Below are positions 18,432 to 28,390 of a stretch of DNA of 64,000 bases, one piece after another. Made by a program: the position numbers and the translations under genes. The notes beneath the pieces are model-generated. The model did no database searches. It had not been told where the DNA came from and was given only the letters and a program-made list of their open reading frames with translations. Source of the DNA: Candidatus Villigracilis vicinus (GTDB lineage: Bacteria; Chloroflexota; Anaerolineae; Anaerolineales; Villigracilaceae); the NCBI GenBank assembly GCA_016721315.1, contig JADKIL010000017.1, forward strand, positions 17,619 through 81,618. The letters are read 5' to 3'. Numbering within the stretch: the first letter of the stretch is position 1; the number at the start of each line of letters is the position of its first letter.

Positions 18432-18474
18432 GTTTGTAACCCGCCTGTTACCACCTTCAGTTATCTTATATGCG

Positions 18475-18702
18475 ATGGAAGCCGATCCTGCACCGTTGAT
18501 TTCCTCCTTCATCATCCGCTTTGTGCTGGAAGAAACCCCCACTCACAAGTTGGCGTATCACGGCACGATCCGTCATATTCAAACCGCGGAAGAGATCAAT
18601 TTTAACCATTGGTGCGAAGTGACGGAGTTTATGCATCGTTTTGTAAAGTTGGACGAACTTCAACCTTCATCCGCTTCAGAATCTTCGGTTACTAATCTCT
18701 AA
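18475..18702 (+). CDS. Small conserved hypothetical protein
   Basis: 75 aa from the ATG at 18475. A longer reading upstream would begin inside the regulator gene and cross its terminator, so I reject it. The protein contains SSFIIRFV, YHGTIRHIQT and FNHWCEVTEFM, consistent with a compact alpha/beta fold that makes a signalling or regulatory accessory protein possible. No named domain. It lies 30 bp before the KAS III-like gene. Confidence 0.55.
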   Translation: MEADPAPLISSFIIRFVLEETPTHKLAYHGTIRHIQTAEEINFNHWCEVTEFMHRFVKLDELQPSSASESSVTNL

Positions 18703-18732
18703 TCCCCAATTTCTCTTACACCGGAAGGTATT

Positions 18733-19731
18733 ATGCGCAACGTACAAATTCTAAGCACGGGTAGTTATGTCCCTGAGCGAGTCGTCACCAACGCCGAAGT
18801 GGACGCCATGATGGGCGAATCTACCAGTGAGTGGCTGGAAGCCAACGTCGGCATCAAAGAACGCCGTTGGATGGCTCCCGAGCAAGTGACCTCAGACCTC
18901 ATCGTCGAAGCGTCGAAGAAAGCGCTCGAACGCGCTGGCATCACCGCTGCCGACCTCGACCTCATCATCGTCTCGACAGATACCCCGGATTACCTTTCCC
19001 CAAGTACCTCCATTGTTGTGCATAATAAACTCGGCGCAGAGAAGGCTGGTTGTTACGACATCAACTCTGCTTGTGCGGGCTGGGTGACGGCTCTCGACCA
19101 GGGCGCAAAATACCTGATGACCGAACCCCAGATGAAATATATTTTGGTCGCGGGCGGATACGGCATGAGCCGTTTCCTCGATTTCAAGGATAAGAAGACT
19201 GCCAACCTTTTCGCTGATGGGGCGGGGGCTGTCGTTTTAGGAGTGGGCGAAGAGCAAGGCTTCCTTGGCTCGAATTTATTGGCAGTTGGTTCCTTTCACG
19301 ACGCGCTGGGAATTTACACCGGCGGAACGTATCGTCCCTGCACACCCGAAAACATGGCGCAATTCGGCGGACCCAAAGTGGAGTTCGTCAAGAAATTCCC
19401 CAAGACCTTCAACACCGAATACTGGCCCAAACTGATGCAAGGCGCGCTAGACAAAGCCGGTTTGAAGTTCGATGATGTGAGTCATTACTACTTCACCCAA
19501 CTCAACCTCCGCACCATCGAGTTCATGATGGACTTGCTCAAACAGCCCATTGAAAAAGCGCACTGGGTCATGGACAAATGGGGCTACACCGGCTCGCCTT
19601 GCGTGGTGATGGCACTCGATGACTCGATTGCTCAAGGCAAAGGACCCAAGCCAGGCGACGTGATCCTCTTCTGCGCCAGCGGCGGCGGCATTACGATGGC
19701 GTCATCTGTGTGGAAGTGGACAGCGAAGTAA
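18733..19731 (+). CDS. KAS III (FabH)-like protein lacking catalytic His and Asn
   Basis: 332 aa thiolase-fold protein. The nucleophile Cys114 is present in INSACAGW, and GAGAVVLG is typical. But the FabH His (PHQAN) is Thr255 in FTQLNLR, and the FabH Asn (GNTSAAS) is Tyr285 in GYTGSPC. It therefore keeps acyl transfer potential but probably not decarboxylative condensation. Acyl-transferase-type FabH homologues with altered triads are known from natural-product pathways. It heads an island of acyl-CoA ligase, thiolase, DUF35 and hydrolase genes. Ribosome site GGAAGG at 18721-18727. Confidence 0.85.
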   Translation: MRNVQILSTGSYVPERVVTNAEVDAMMGESTSEWLEANVGIKERRWMAPEQVTSDLIVEASKKALERAGITAADLDLIIVSTDTPDYLSPSTSIVVHNKLGAEKAGCYDINSACAGWVTALDQGAKYLMTEPQMKYILVAGGYGMSRFLDFKDKKTANLFADGAGAVVLGVGEEQGFLGSNLLAVGSFHDALGIYTGGTYRPCTPENMAQFGGPKVEFVKKFPKTFNTEYWPKLMQGALDKAGLKFDDVSHYYFTQLNLRTIEFMMDLLKQPIEKAHWVMDKWGYTGSPCVVMALDDSIAQGKGPKPGDVILFCASGGGITMASSVWKWTAK

Positions 19732-19735
19732 TATA

Positions 19736-19781
19736 AAGAAGAAAAGAAAGATTTAAATTTCTTTCTTCTTTCTTCTTTCAT
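19736..19781. repeat. Purine/pyrimidine hairpin repeat (GAAAGAAG/CTTCTTTC family)
   Basis: AAGAAGAAAAGAAAG followed by CTTTCTTCTTTCTTCTTTC forms an imperfect inverted repeat between two co-directional genes. Same family as at 8528, 12637 and 27467. Confidence 0.75.
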
Positions 19782-19797
19782 TTTGCATGGAGTGAAC

Positions 19798-21330
<1,533 letters not shown>

Positions 21331-21331
21331 T

Positions 21332-22393
21332 ATGGCAACAGTCCCAACTTTACCCGGTATCACATCCAAGGTTGTTGATACCTCCCGCTTGAAGCAGCAC
21401 GTCCTTTTCAGCGGACCTGAGAATGGCACGCCTGTTTTGTTCGTACATGGGAATGCGTCTTCCGCTTCGTATTGGGAAGAGATCATGCTCAAACTGCCTG
21501 CGGGCTTCCGCGGCATTGCGCCCGACCTGCGCGGTTATGGTGATACCGAAGATAAGTTGATCGACGCCACGCGCGGCATGGGGGATTGGATCGATGACAT
21601 TGCCGCATTGCTCGATGCGCTCAAAGTGGAAAAGACTCACGTCGTCGGTCACTCGATGGGTGGGACGATCGTGTTCGGCTTGGTCGGCTCATTAAGCGGA
21701 CGTGTGCTCAGCGGAACCGTCGTTAACCCCGGCTCGATCTACGGCTTTGGCGGTTCGAAAGATTTGGATGGCACACCTTGCTACGACGATTTCGCCGGTT
21801 CCGGTGGCGGCGTGGTTAATCCCGAGTTCCCCAAGTTGATCGCCGCTGGTGACCGTTCTTCTGATAACCCGCAAGCCTCTCCACGTGTGGTCATGAATGG
21901 TTTCTATTGGAAGCCTCCTTTTGTCCCTGCCCGTGAAGAAGACCTGCTCTCCTCACTAATGACCGAAAAGATCGGCGACCAGAAATACCCCGGCGATTTC
22001 GTCCCCTCTGGTAATTGGCCCAACGTAGCGCCCGGCAAGTTCGGTCCGATCAATGCGCTTTCTCCCAAGTATGTGGGTGACAGTGTGAAGAACTTCGTTG
22101 GTGCTGCCAGCAAGCCCTTCATCCTGTGGGTGCGCGGCGACTCGGACATGATCGTTTCGGATAGCTCGTTCTTTGACTTCGGCACGCTCGGCAAGTTGGG
22201 CTACGTCCCCGGCTGGCCCGGCGAGGAAGTCTATCCTCCGCAGCCGATGGTGGGACAGACCCGCAGTTTGCTTGAAAAATACACAGCTCAGGGCGGCTCG
22301 TTCGAAGAAGTCGTCATCGCCGACACGGGGCACACTCCCTACGTGGAGAAGCCCGAAGAATTTATGAAGGCGTTTGGGAAAGTGTTGAAATAA
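21332..22393 (+). CDS. Alpha/beta hydrolase
   Basis: 353 aa. Nucleophile elbow VVGHSMGGT with Ser108; HGNASSASYWEEIM forms the oxyanion-hole region; GDSDMIVSDSS probably carries the acid and DTGHTPYVEKPEEF the His. The insertion between core and cap (GYVPGWPGEEVYPPQ) makes it longer than typical 270-aa members. Ester, thioester or epoxide substrate not determinable. Starts one base after the acyl-CoA synthetase stop, so surely co-transcribed. Confidence 0.85.
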   Translation: MATVPTLPGITSKVVDTSRLKQHVLFSGPENGTPVLFVHGNASSASYWEEIMLKLPAGFRGIAPDLRGYGDTEDKLIDATRGMGDWIDDIAALLDALKVEKTHVVGHSMGGTIVFGLVGSLSGRVLSGTVVNPGSIYGFGGSKDLDGTPCYDDFAGSGGGVVNPEFPKLIAAGDRSSDNPQASPRVVMNGFYWKPPFVPAREEDLLSSLMTEKIGDQKYPGDFVPSGNWPNVAPGKFGPINALSPKYVGDSVKNFVGAASKPFILWVRGDSDMIVSDSSFFDFGTLGKLGYVPGWPGEEVYPPQPMVGQTRSLLEKYTAQGGSFEEVVIADTGHTPYVEKPEEFMKAFGKVLK

Positions 22394-22398
22394 AAAGA

Positions 22399-22458
22399 TA
22401 GGGGTGACCCTTCATGGTTGACCAAGTCATTTGCATAATGCCAGGCGGGTCACCCCTA
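22399..22458. repeat. Inverted repeat with perfect 12-bp arms
   Basis: TAGGGGTGACCC at 22399-22410 pairs with GGGTCACCCCTA at 22447-22458 around a 36-nt middle. It lies between the hydrolase and thiolase genes and belongs to the intergenic palindromes of this genome; a mobile-element remnant or transcript-processing hairpin are both possible. Confidence 0.75.
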
Positions 22459-22486
22459 CTAAATAATGGTTGGATAAGGAGGCGTA

Positions 22487-23755
22487 ATGCCTAAAGTGAA
22501 ATCCCTTCCTCGCGGGGTAGCCATGGTTGGTGCGGGGATGTCGAAGTTTGGTGCCTTTGCTGAAAAGAACTCGCGTGACCTGTTCGTTGAGTCTTACAAG
22601 GCAATGACCAAATCGGTGGACAAAGGTTTTGATCCAGCGATCATTGAAGCCATGTACGTTGGTAATTTTTCCAGCGACCAGTTCGAGCATCAGGCGCATC
22701 TCGCGCCCATTCTCGCGGACTCGGTTGGCTTGCTGCCGATTCCAGCCACGCGTGTGGAAGATGCGTGTGCCTCGGGCGGCGTTGCCTTGCGCCAAGGCGT
22801 GATGGCTATTGCATCAGGCATGGCGGATGTTGTTCTCGTCGGCGGCGCGGAGAAGATGACCGCGCTCAGCACGGCGGCTGTCACCGAAGCGTTGGCAACC
22901 GCAGCCGATGTTCCCTTTGAAATTCCCGCGGGCTTTACCTTCCCCGGCTTCTATGCCGCGATGGCGTCCGCGTATATGGCTCAATACGGCATGAAGTCTG
23001 AGCATCTCATGAACGTGGCGATCAAGAATCATGACAATGCCGCGCTCAACCCGAATGCGCAATTTGGCGTCACCATTCAAACCTGGATGGAAGGACGCGT
23101 CGCGGCTGCGCTCAAAAAGGGGAAGCCCGCCCCAACTTGGGCGAACATCTGGGATTTTCTCCACGACGAATCAGGCAACCCGACGATTGCTTACCCGCTG
23201 CGCCTGTTCGATTGCTCACCTGTCTCTGACGGTGCGGCGGCAGTCCTGCTTGTGGCGGAAGAGATCGCGCATCAATTCACCGACCATCCTATTCGAATCA
23301 TCGGCACGGCACAGGCTTCAGGCTCAGCTTTACATGACCGCCCCTCACTGACCAGCATCCCTGCTGCAAAGACTGCGGCGGCAAATGCTTATGAAATGGC
23401 TGGCGTGAGTGCGAAAGACATCCGCATTGCAGAAGTGCATGATTGCTTCACTATTGCTGAAGTGATCGCCAGCGAAGACCTCGGTTTCTTTGCTCCGGGT
23501 GAAGGCTTCAAAGCTGCCGAAGATGGCATGACCGCACGTAACGGCGCGAAGCCCATCAATACCTCGGGCGGCTTGAAAGCAAAAGGACATCCGGTCGGCG
23601 CTTCCGGCGTGGCACAAGCTGTTGAGGTGTTCAAGCAGATGCGGGGGCAGGCAGAGGCGCGTCAGGTTGATGGCGATGTTTCACTGGCATTGACTCACAA
23701 TGTCGGCGCGACCGGTTCCACTTGCACCGTCCATGTGTTTGAGCGGAGGAATTAA
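22487..23755 (+). CDS. Thiolase (SCPx-type acetyl-CoA acetyltransferase)
   Basis: 422 aa. Nucleophile Cys94 in VEDACASGG, HDCF(T)IAE and GGLKAKGHPVGASG with its His are all in place, so it should be catalytically competent for thiolytic cleavage or condensation of acyl-CoAs. It is followed two bases later by a DUF35 protein, the usual partner of SCPx/archaeal-type thiolases. Contrast with the Cys-less thiolase-like protein at 45837. Confidence 0.9.
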   Translation: MPKVKSLPRGVAMVGAGMSKFGAFAEKNSRDLFVESYKAMTKSVDKGFDPAIIEAMYVGNFSSDQFEHQAHLAPILADSVGLLPIPATRVEDACASGGVALRQGVMAIASGMADVVLVGGAEKMTALSTAAVTEALATAADVPFEIPAGFTFPGFYAAMASAYMAQYGMKSEHLMNVAIKNHDNAALNPNAQFGVTIQTWMEGRVAAALKKGKPAPTWANIWDFLHDESGNPTIAYPLRLFDCSPVSDGAAAVLLVAEEIAHQFTDHPIRIIGTAQASGSALHDRPSLTSIPAAKTAAANAYEMAGVSAKDIRIAEVHDCFTIAEVIASEDLGFFAPGEGFKAAEDGMTARNGAKPINTSGGLKAKGHPVGASGVAQAVEVFKQMRGQAEARQVDGDVSLALTHNVGATGSTCTVHVFERRN

Positions 23756-23757
23756 TC

Positions 23758-24186
23758 ATGGCAGAAGTAACAACAATCCGCCCGTTCACTGCGGCGGCGT
23801 TCAATCAATATCTTGCCGAGCATAAATTGATGACCGTGAAATGCATGAAGTGCGGCGGTGTGTATGCCCCTCCGCGCGCGATCTGCCCGAAGTGCCACAG
23901 CGAAGAGATGGAATGGGTGGAAGCCAGCGGCAAAGGCAAGTTGGCAGGCTTCACCATCATCTACAGCGGACCGACCTTCATGGTGGAGCAGGGCTTCGAC
24001 AAAAAGAATCCTTATGTGTCGGGCATTGTTGAGCTGGAAGAAGGCACGTTCATCAGTGCCCGCATCACCGGTCTGGATATGTCCAAACCGGCTGAGATCA
24101 AGGTCGGTACACCTTTGAATGTGGACTTTGTTGAATTTGGAGAAGGCGAAACAAAAAAGACCTATTTAGCCTTCAAAGCTTTGTAA
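23758..24186 (+). CDS. DUF35 Zn-ribbon/OB-fold acyl-CoA-binding protein
   Basis: 142 aa. Four-Cys zinc ribbon CMKCGG ... CPKCHSEEM (residues about 28-47), then an OB-fold. DUF35 proteins bridge thiolases and HMG-CoA synthase in archaea and bind CoA esters in SCPx/Ltp complexes. The gene starts 2 bp after the thiolase stop, so the pair almost certainly forms a complex. Confidence 0.92.
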   Translation: MAEVTTIRPFTAAAFNQYLAEHKLMTVKCMKCGGVYAPPRAICPKCHSEEMEWVEASGKGKLAGFTIIYSGPTFMVEQGFDKKNPYVSGIVELEEGTFISARITGLDMSKPAEIKVGTPLNVDFVEFGEGETKKTYLAFKAL

Positions 24187-24239
24187 CTGGCGTGTAACAA
24201 CAATACGTTAACCTAGCATAACTACAGGATGTTCTGACT

Positions 24240-25040
24240 ATGCCTAAAGTCCATGCTAACGGCGTTGAACTCTACTACGAACTCCACGGTTCCGAGGCTG
24301 CCCCTCTGTTGGTTCTCAACAATGGAATCATCATGAACGCAACCACCAGTTGGGCGTTTCAGACCAAGGCGTTAGCACAACATTACCGCATCCTGCAATA
24401 TGACTGTCGTGGACAGGGACAGTCGGAGCATCCTGTTGGTAAGTACAGCATGGAAATGCACGCGGATGATCTCGCGGCATTGCTTACAACTTTGAACATT
24501 GACAAAGCACATATCGCGGGCATCTCCTACGGTGGGGAAGTGGCGCAGGCATTTGGATTGAAATATCCCGAGCGGACTCTCAGCCTGATCCTTGCCGACA
24601 CCGTGAGCGAAGTGGGCGCCGAAACACGCATCATTGTCGACGGGTGGCTTGACTCTGCTCGAGCGGCAGATGCCAACGCCTTTTTCAATGCCACCGTCCC
24701 GTGGAACTTCTCGCCCGCATTTATCGCTGCCAACCCTGGCTTGCTCGCAGACGCAAAAGGACGCTACGCCCTGCTCGACTATCCAGCCGTCGTCCGCTTG
24801 TGCGAATGTTTTCTGGACGTGAACTTTACCGCGCAACTGGGTGAACTCAAATGCCCAACCTGCATCATTGTCGGCTCGCTGGATATTTTGAAAGGTCCAA
24901 CGTACGCGGCGATCTTGAAAGCAGGCATTCCACATGCAGAGATGCATATTTTACAGGGAGCGGGTCACGCCTCCTGCTGGGAAAGACCGCAAGAATTCAA
25001 CTCCGCCATTTTGGGATTTTTGGCAAAGCAAGTTTCATAA
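24240..25040 (+). CDS. Alpha/beta hydrolase, enol-lactonase-like
   Basis: 266 aa. Nucleophile Ser96 in AGISYGGEV, oxyanion strand LLVLNNGIIMNATTSW, acid Asp in GSLDILK and His in GAGHASCWERPQEF. Sequence style is closest to 3-oxoadipate enol-lactonases and their relatives. Likely cytoplasmic; opens a lactone or cleaves an ester in the island's pathway. Confidence 0.85.
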   Translation: MPKVHANGVELYYELHGSEAAPLLVLNNGIIMNATTSWAFQTKALAQHYRILQYDCRGQGQSEHPVGKYSMEMHADDLAALLTTLNIDKAHIAGISYGGEVAQAFGLKYPERTLSLILADTVSEVGAETRIIVDGWLDSARAADANAFFNATVPWNFSPAFIAANPGLLADAKGRYALLDYPAVVRLCECFLDVNFTAQLGELKCPTCIIVGSLDILKGPTYAAILKAGIPHAEMHILQGAGHASCWERPQEFNSAILGFLAKQVS

Positions 25041-25067
25041 AAAATAAATATCAAGAGGAAACTCACC

Positions 25068-25832
25068 ATGCGCATGAAAGATAAAGTAGTGCTCGTTACA
25101 GGCGGCGCGGCAGGAATTGGCAAAGCCACTGCCCTGCGTTTCGCTGAAGAAGGTGCGAAAGTTGTCATTTGTGATGTGAACGAAGCTGTTGGACAGGAAA
25201 CGCTCAAACTTCTTGGTGAAGGCGCATCCTTTTACAAAGTCAACGTGACCAGCCGTGAAGATGTCCAAAAGTGGGTGGACGATGTGGTTGCCAAGTATGG
25301 TCGCATTGATGTGATCGTCAGCAACGCCGGCGTTTTGCGTGATGGACAATTGGTCAAGGTGAAGGAAGGCAATTTGGTCGGGCAAATGTCTGAGCCTGAT
25401 TTCGACCTCGTCATCTCGGTCAACTTGAAAGGCGTGTTCAATTGCGCTCAGGCAGTTGCTCCCATAATGGCAAAGCAGGGCGGCGGCGTAATTCTCAATG
25501 CTTCCTCTGTTGTGGGTCTCGATGGTAATTTTGGTCAGACCAACTACGTCGCAACAAAATTCGGCGTGATCGGCATGACCAAGGTCTGGGCGCGCGAACT
25601 CGGAAAATTCAACATCCGCGTCAACGCTGTGGCTCCTGGCTTCACCGCCACCGAAATGGTCACCGCCATGCCCGAGAAGGTTTTGGACGGCATGAAGTCT
25701 CACACTCCGCTCGGACGTTTGGGCGAACCACGTGACATTGCCAATGCCTATCTCTTCCTCGCTTCGGATGATGCTTCATTTATTACTGGTGAAGTCCTGC
25801 GCGTGGATGGCGGAATCGTCGTTGGGACGTAA
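25068..25832 (+). CDS. FabG-like short-chain dehydrogenase/reductase
   Basis: 254 aa classical SDR. TGGAAGIG cofactor motif, NAG, catalytic Ser in NASSVVG, then YVATK with Tyr and Lys. C-terminal GEVLRVDGGIVVG is typical. Interconverts a 3-hydroxyacyl and 3-oxoacyl substrate or similar. Ribosome site AAGAGGAAA before ATG. Followed by a strong hairpin terminator. Confidence 0.92.
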   Translation: MRMKDKVVLVTGGAAGIGKATALRFAEEGAKVVICDVNEAVGQETLKLLGEGASFYKVNVTSREDVQKWVDDVVAKYGRIDVIVSNAGVLRDGQLVKVKEGNLVGQMSEPDFDLVISVNLKGVFNCAQAVAPIMAKQGGGVILNASSVVGLDGNFGQTNYVATKFGVIGMTKVWARELGKFNIRVNAVAPGFTATEMVTAMPEKVLDGMKSHTPLGRLGEPRDIANAYLFLASDDASFITGEVLRVDGGIVVGT

Positions 25833-25846
25833 ATAAAGTTTCAAGT

Positions 25847-25893
25847 ATCACGTGTCAAGTGTCAGGTTCTCCACACTTGACACGTGATTTTTT
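25847..25893 (+). terminator. Perfect 16-bp hairpin with T-run
   Basis: ATCACGTGTCAAGTGT (25847-25862) and ACACTTGACACGTGAT (25873-25888) are exact inverse complements around a 10-nt loop, followed by six T. Good intrinsic terminator. The arms are made of the TGTCAAGTGTCAGG repeat that recurs at 25909-25937. Confidence 0.9.
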
Positions 25894-25908
25894 CTCGCAG
25901 CACTTTAC

Positions 25909-25937
25909 CTGACACTTGACACCTGGAACCTGACACC
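25909..25937. repeat. CCTGACACTTGACACC repeat
   Basis: A second run of the motif that forms the preceding terminator, directly before the next acyl-CoA synthetase start. Part of the intergenic repeat load rather than a gene. Confidence 0.6.
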
Positions 25938-25943
25938 TTCATC

Positions 25944-27467
25944 ATGAATTCTGCCGACATCCTCACCAAACGAGCACTGCTGACTCCCAACCGCGAAGCC
26001 ATGATCGAACTCGCGAGCGGAGTCCATTACACCTATGCGGAATTAAATCAGCGTGCCAATCGTGCCGCGAATTTCTTGCGTGAGAAATACGGCGTCGGAA
26101 AAGGTGACCGTGTCTCCATTCTGGCGCACAACAGCGTTGCCTATGTGGACTTGTTGTTTGGTTTGGCAAAGCTCGGCGCGATCCTTGCGCCGTTGAATTG
26201 GCGGCTGACCTCGCGTGAGTTGACGTATATCGTCAATGACTGTCAGCCCAAAGTGTTGATCGTCGGCCCTGAATTCGCTTCAGTCTACAACGAGATGAAA
26301 GACTCCATCAAAGTGGAACATCTCATCTCGCTGGAAGGCGCCGATGTTTCAGTCAAAGCGTATGAAACATTAATAGACCAAGCTTCGGCGCAAGAGCCGA
26401 AGCAGCTTGATATTTCAGGCGATGATGCTGTTTGCATCCTCTATACCTCTGGCACAACCGGACGCCCCAAAGGCGCGATTCTTCCGCACAGACAGGTGGT
26501 GTGGAACTCCATCAACACCATTGTCTCGTGGGGCTTGAATGAAAAAGATATTTCCCCGATCCTCACGCCCATGTTCCATTCGGGGGGCTTGTTCGTTTTT
26601 CTGGTGCCTCTTTTTTATATTGGCGGCAAACTGTTACTCGGACGTGCCTTCGACCCCGATGCTTCGTTGAAGTTGATCGTTGAAGAAAGATGCACAGTCA
26701 TTCTTGGTGTACCGACTCTTTTCCAAGTGTGGATGAACTCGCCGCAATTTGAAAAGGCGGATTTTAGTCATGTGCGTTTCTTTATCAGCGGCGGTGCGCC
26801 TTGCCCGCCTGCGCTTATTCAGGCATGGAACGAAAAGAAGGGCATTGTGATGCGTCAGGGCTACGGTTTGACCGAAGTGGGCGTGAATTGCTTTTCAATG
26901 ACCGATGAAGATGCGTTGCGAAAAGTCGGTTCGGTGGGCAAGCCTATTTTCCACAGCGACATGCGCTTGGTGGATGAAAAAAATAACGATGTCCCTGTCG
27001 GTTCGACGGGGGAACTCATCATCAAAGGTGACCATGTTTGTGTGGGTTACTGGAACAATGAAGAAGCCACAAAACAATCCCTCAAAGAAGGTTGGTTTCA
27101 CACCGGTGACATGGCTCGCATGGATGAAGAAGGTTATTACTATATCGAAGGACGTTTCAAAGACATGATCATTAGCGGCGGCGAGAATGTCTATGCCGCC
27201 GAGGTGGAAGCGCTTTTTCGCGAGCATCCTGCTGTTGTGGATGCAGCCTTGATCGGTCAGTCGGATGAGAAGTGGGGCGAGGTGGGTGTGATGATCGTGG
27301 CATGCAAGCCGGGTCAAACCGCCAGCGCGGATGCATTACTGAAATTCTGTGCGGGACGTTTAGCGAAGTACAAGCTCCCGAAGCGGATCGAGTTTATGGA
27401 TGCCTTGCCGTATTCACCATATGGAAAAGTGATCAAGGCTGAGTTGAAGGCGAAGTTTATAAAGTGA
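25944..27467 (+). CDS. AMP-forming acyl-CoA synthetase
   Basis: 507 aa. YTSGTTGRPKGAI (P-loop), GYGLTEVGVN, GWFHTGDMARMDEEGYYYIEGRFKDM and the catalytic Lys in SPYGKVIKAEL. A paralogue of the ligase at 19798, but without the AATTACC insertion. No strong ribosome site: the repeat runs almost to the ATG. Ligates a carboxylic acid to CoA; substrate unknown. Confidence 0.9.
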   Translation: MNSADILTKRALLTPNREAMIELASGVHYTYAELNQRANRAANFLREKYGVGKGDRVSILAHNSVAYVDLLFGLAKLGAILAPLNWRLTSRELTYIVNDCQPKVLIVGPEFASVYNEMKDSIKVEHLISLEGADVSVKAYETLIDQASAQEPKQLDISGDDAVCILYTSGTTGRPKGAILPHRQVVWNSINTIVSWGLNEKDISPILTPMFHSGGLFVFLVPLFYIGGKLLLGRAFDPDASLKLIVEERCTVILGVPTLFQVWMNSPQFEKADFSHVRFFISGGAPCPPALIQAWNEKKGIVMRQGYGLTEVGVNCFSMTDEDALRKVGSVGKPIFHSDMRLVDEKNNDVPVGSTGELIIKGDHVCVGYWNNEEATKQSLKEGWFHTGDMARMDEEGYYYIEGRFKDMIISGGENVYAAEVEALFREHPAVVDAALIGQSDEKWGEVGVMIVACKPGQTASADALLKFCAGRLAKYKLPKRIEFMDALPYSPYGKVIKAELKAKFIK

Positions 27468-27520
27468 TGAAAGAAAAAAGACGAAAGAATTTGGTTTCTT
27501 TCTTCTTACATCTTTCGTTG
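27467..27520. repeat. Purine/pyrimidine hairpin repeat
   Basis: GATGAAAGAAAAAAGACGAA then TTTCTTTCTTCTTACATCTT form an imperfect stem; the left arm starts at the stop codon of the acyl-CoA synthetase. Confidence 0.7.
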
Positions 27521-27533
27521 AACGGAGAATTTC

Positions 27534-28337
27534 ATGCCGAAAATTAAAACCAACAACATCGAACTCTATTACGAGACATACGGCGAGGGCAAGCCTCTTG
27601 TCTTGATCTCCGGTCTTGGGTATTCAAGTTGGCAATGGCACAAGATGGTTCCGCTGTTGGCTGAGCATTTTCAAGTCATCACGTTTGATAATCGCGGAGT
27701 CGGGCAGAGTGATAAGCCTGCCGGTCCTTACACGGCTGCGATGCTTGCACAGGATACGGTTGGATTGTTGGATGCGCTGAAGATCGATAAGGCAATTATC
27801 GCCGGTCATTCAATGGGCGGGTTCATTGCTCAAGCCATCGCGTTGGATTTTCCGCAGAGAGTAGAAAAACTAATTCTGTGTTCGACCAACTTTGGGGGAC
27901 CGAACCATGTTCCGGTCACGCCTGAGGCGATGAAAGTCCTCACGGATGTAACCAGCGATGCGCTCACTCGTTTCAAGAATGGGCTTGGTGTGAGTACGGC
28001 TCCGGGTTGGTCTGAAAAAAATCCAGACATGATCGCAGAGTGGATTCAGTGGAGGGTGGCGAACCCGATCGAGCCGGTTCATTATCAAGCGCAGATGGCG
28101 ATCGGGTTGGGGTTGATGCCCGAAGCCGCCGCCTTTGAGAATAAACTTTCGCGCCTCAACCTGCCGACCTTGATCTTGTTCGGCGCACACGACAAAGTGG
28201 TGCCCCCCGCGAACGCGGATTTGCTTTCGAAAAAAATTGCGGGCAGCACTGTATTGATTTTCCCCGATGCGGGGCATTTCTTCCCCATTGAAATTGCGGA
28301 AGCCGCCTCGTACGCGATCACGGATTTTGCAGCATAA
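27534..28337 (+). CDS. Alpha/beta hydrolase
   Basis: 267 aa. Ser93 in AGHSMGGFI, acid Asp in GAHDKVVPP, His in DAGHFFPIE; HG-type oxyanion strand near LVLISGLGYSSWQW. Similar in size to lactonases and haloperoxidase-like esterases. GGAG ribosome site at 27522-27527. Last enzyme gene before the ABC importer. Confidence 0.85.
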   Translation: MPKIKTNNIELYYETYGEGKPLVLISGLGYSSWQWHKMVPLLAEHFQVITFDNRGVGQSDKPAGPYTAAMLAQDTVGLLDALKIDKAIIAGHSMGGFIAQAIALDFPQRVEKLILCSTNFGGPNHVPVTPEAMKVLTDVTSDALTRFKNGLGVSTAPGWSEKNPDMIAEWIQWRVANPIEPVHYQAQMAIGLGLMPEAAAFENKLSRLNLPTLILFGAHDKVVPPANADLLSKKIAGSTVLIFPDAGHFFPIEIAEAASYAITDFAA

Positions 28338-28390
28338 GAGGCGTTCTCTTGTGCTGATAATCGAACCATAATTCAAAGGAGAAGAATAAG

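Noticed and set aside
18313..18474. Upstream extension of the small protein at 18475
   Set aside because: It would start inside the regulator gene and run through its terminator.
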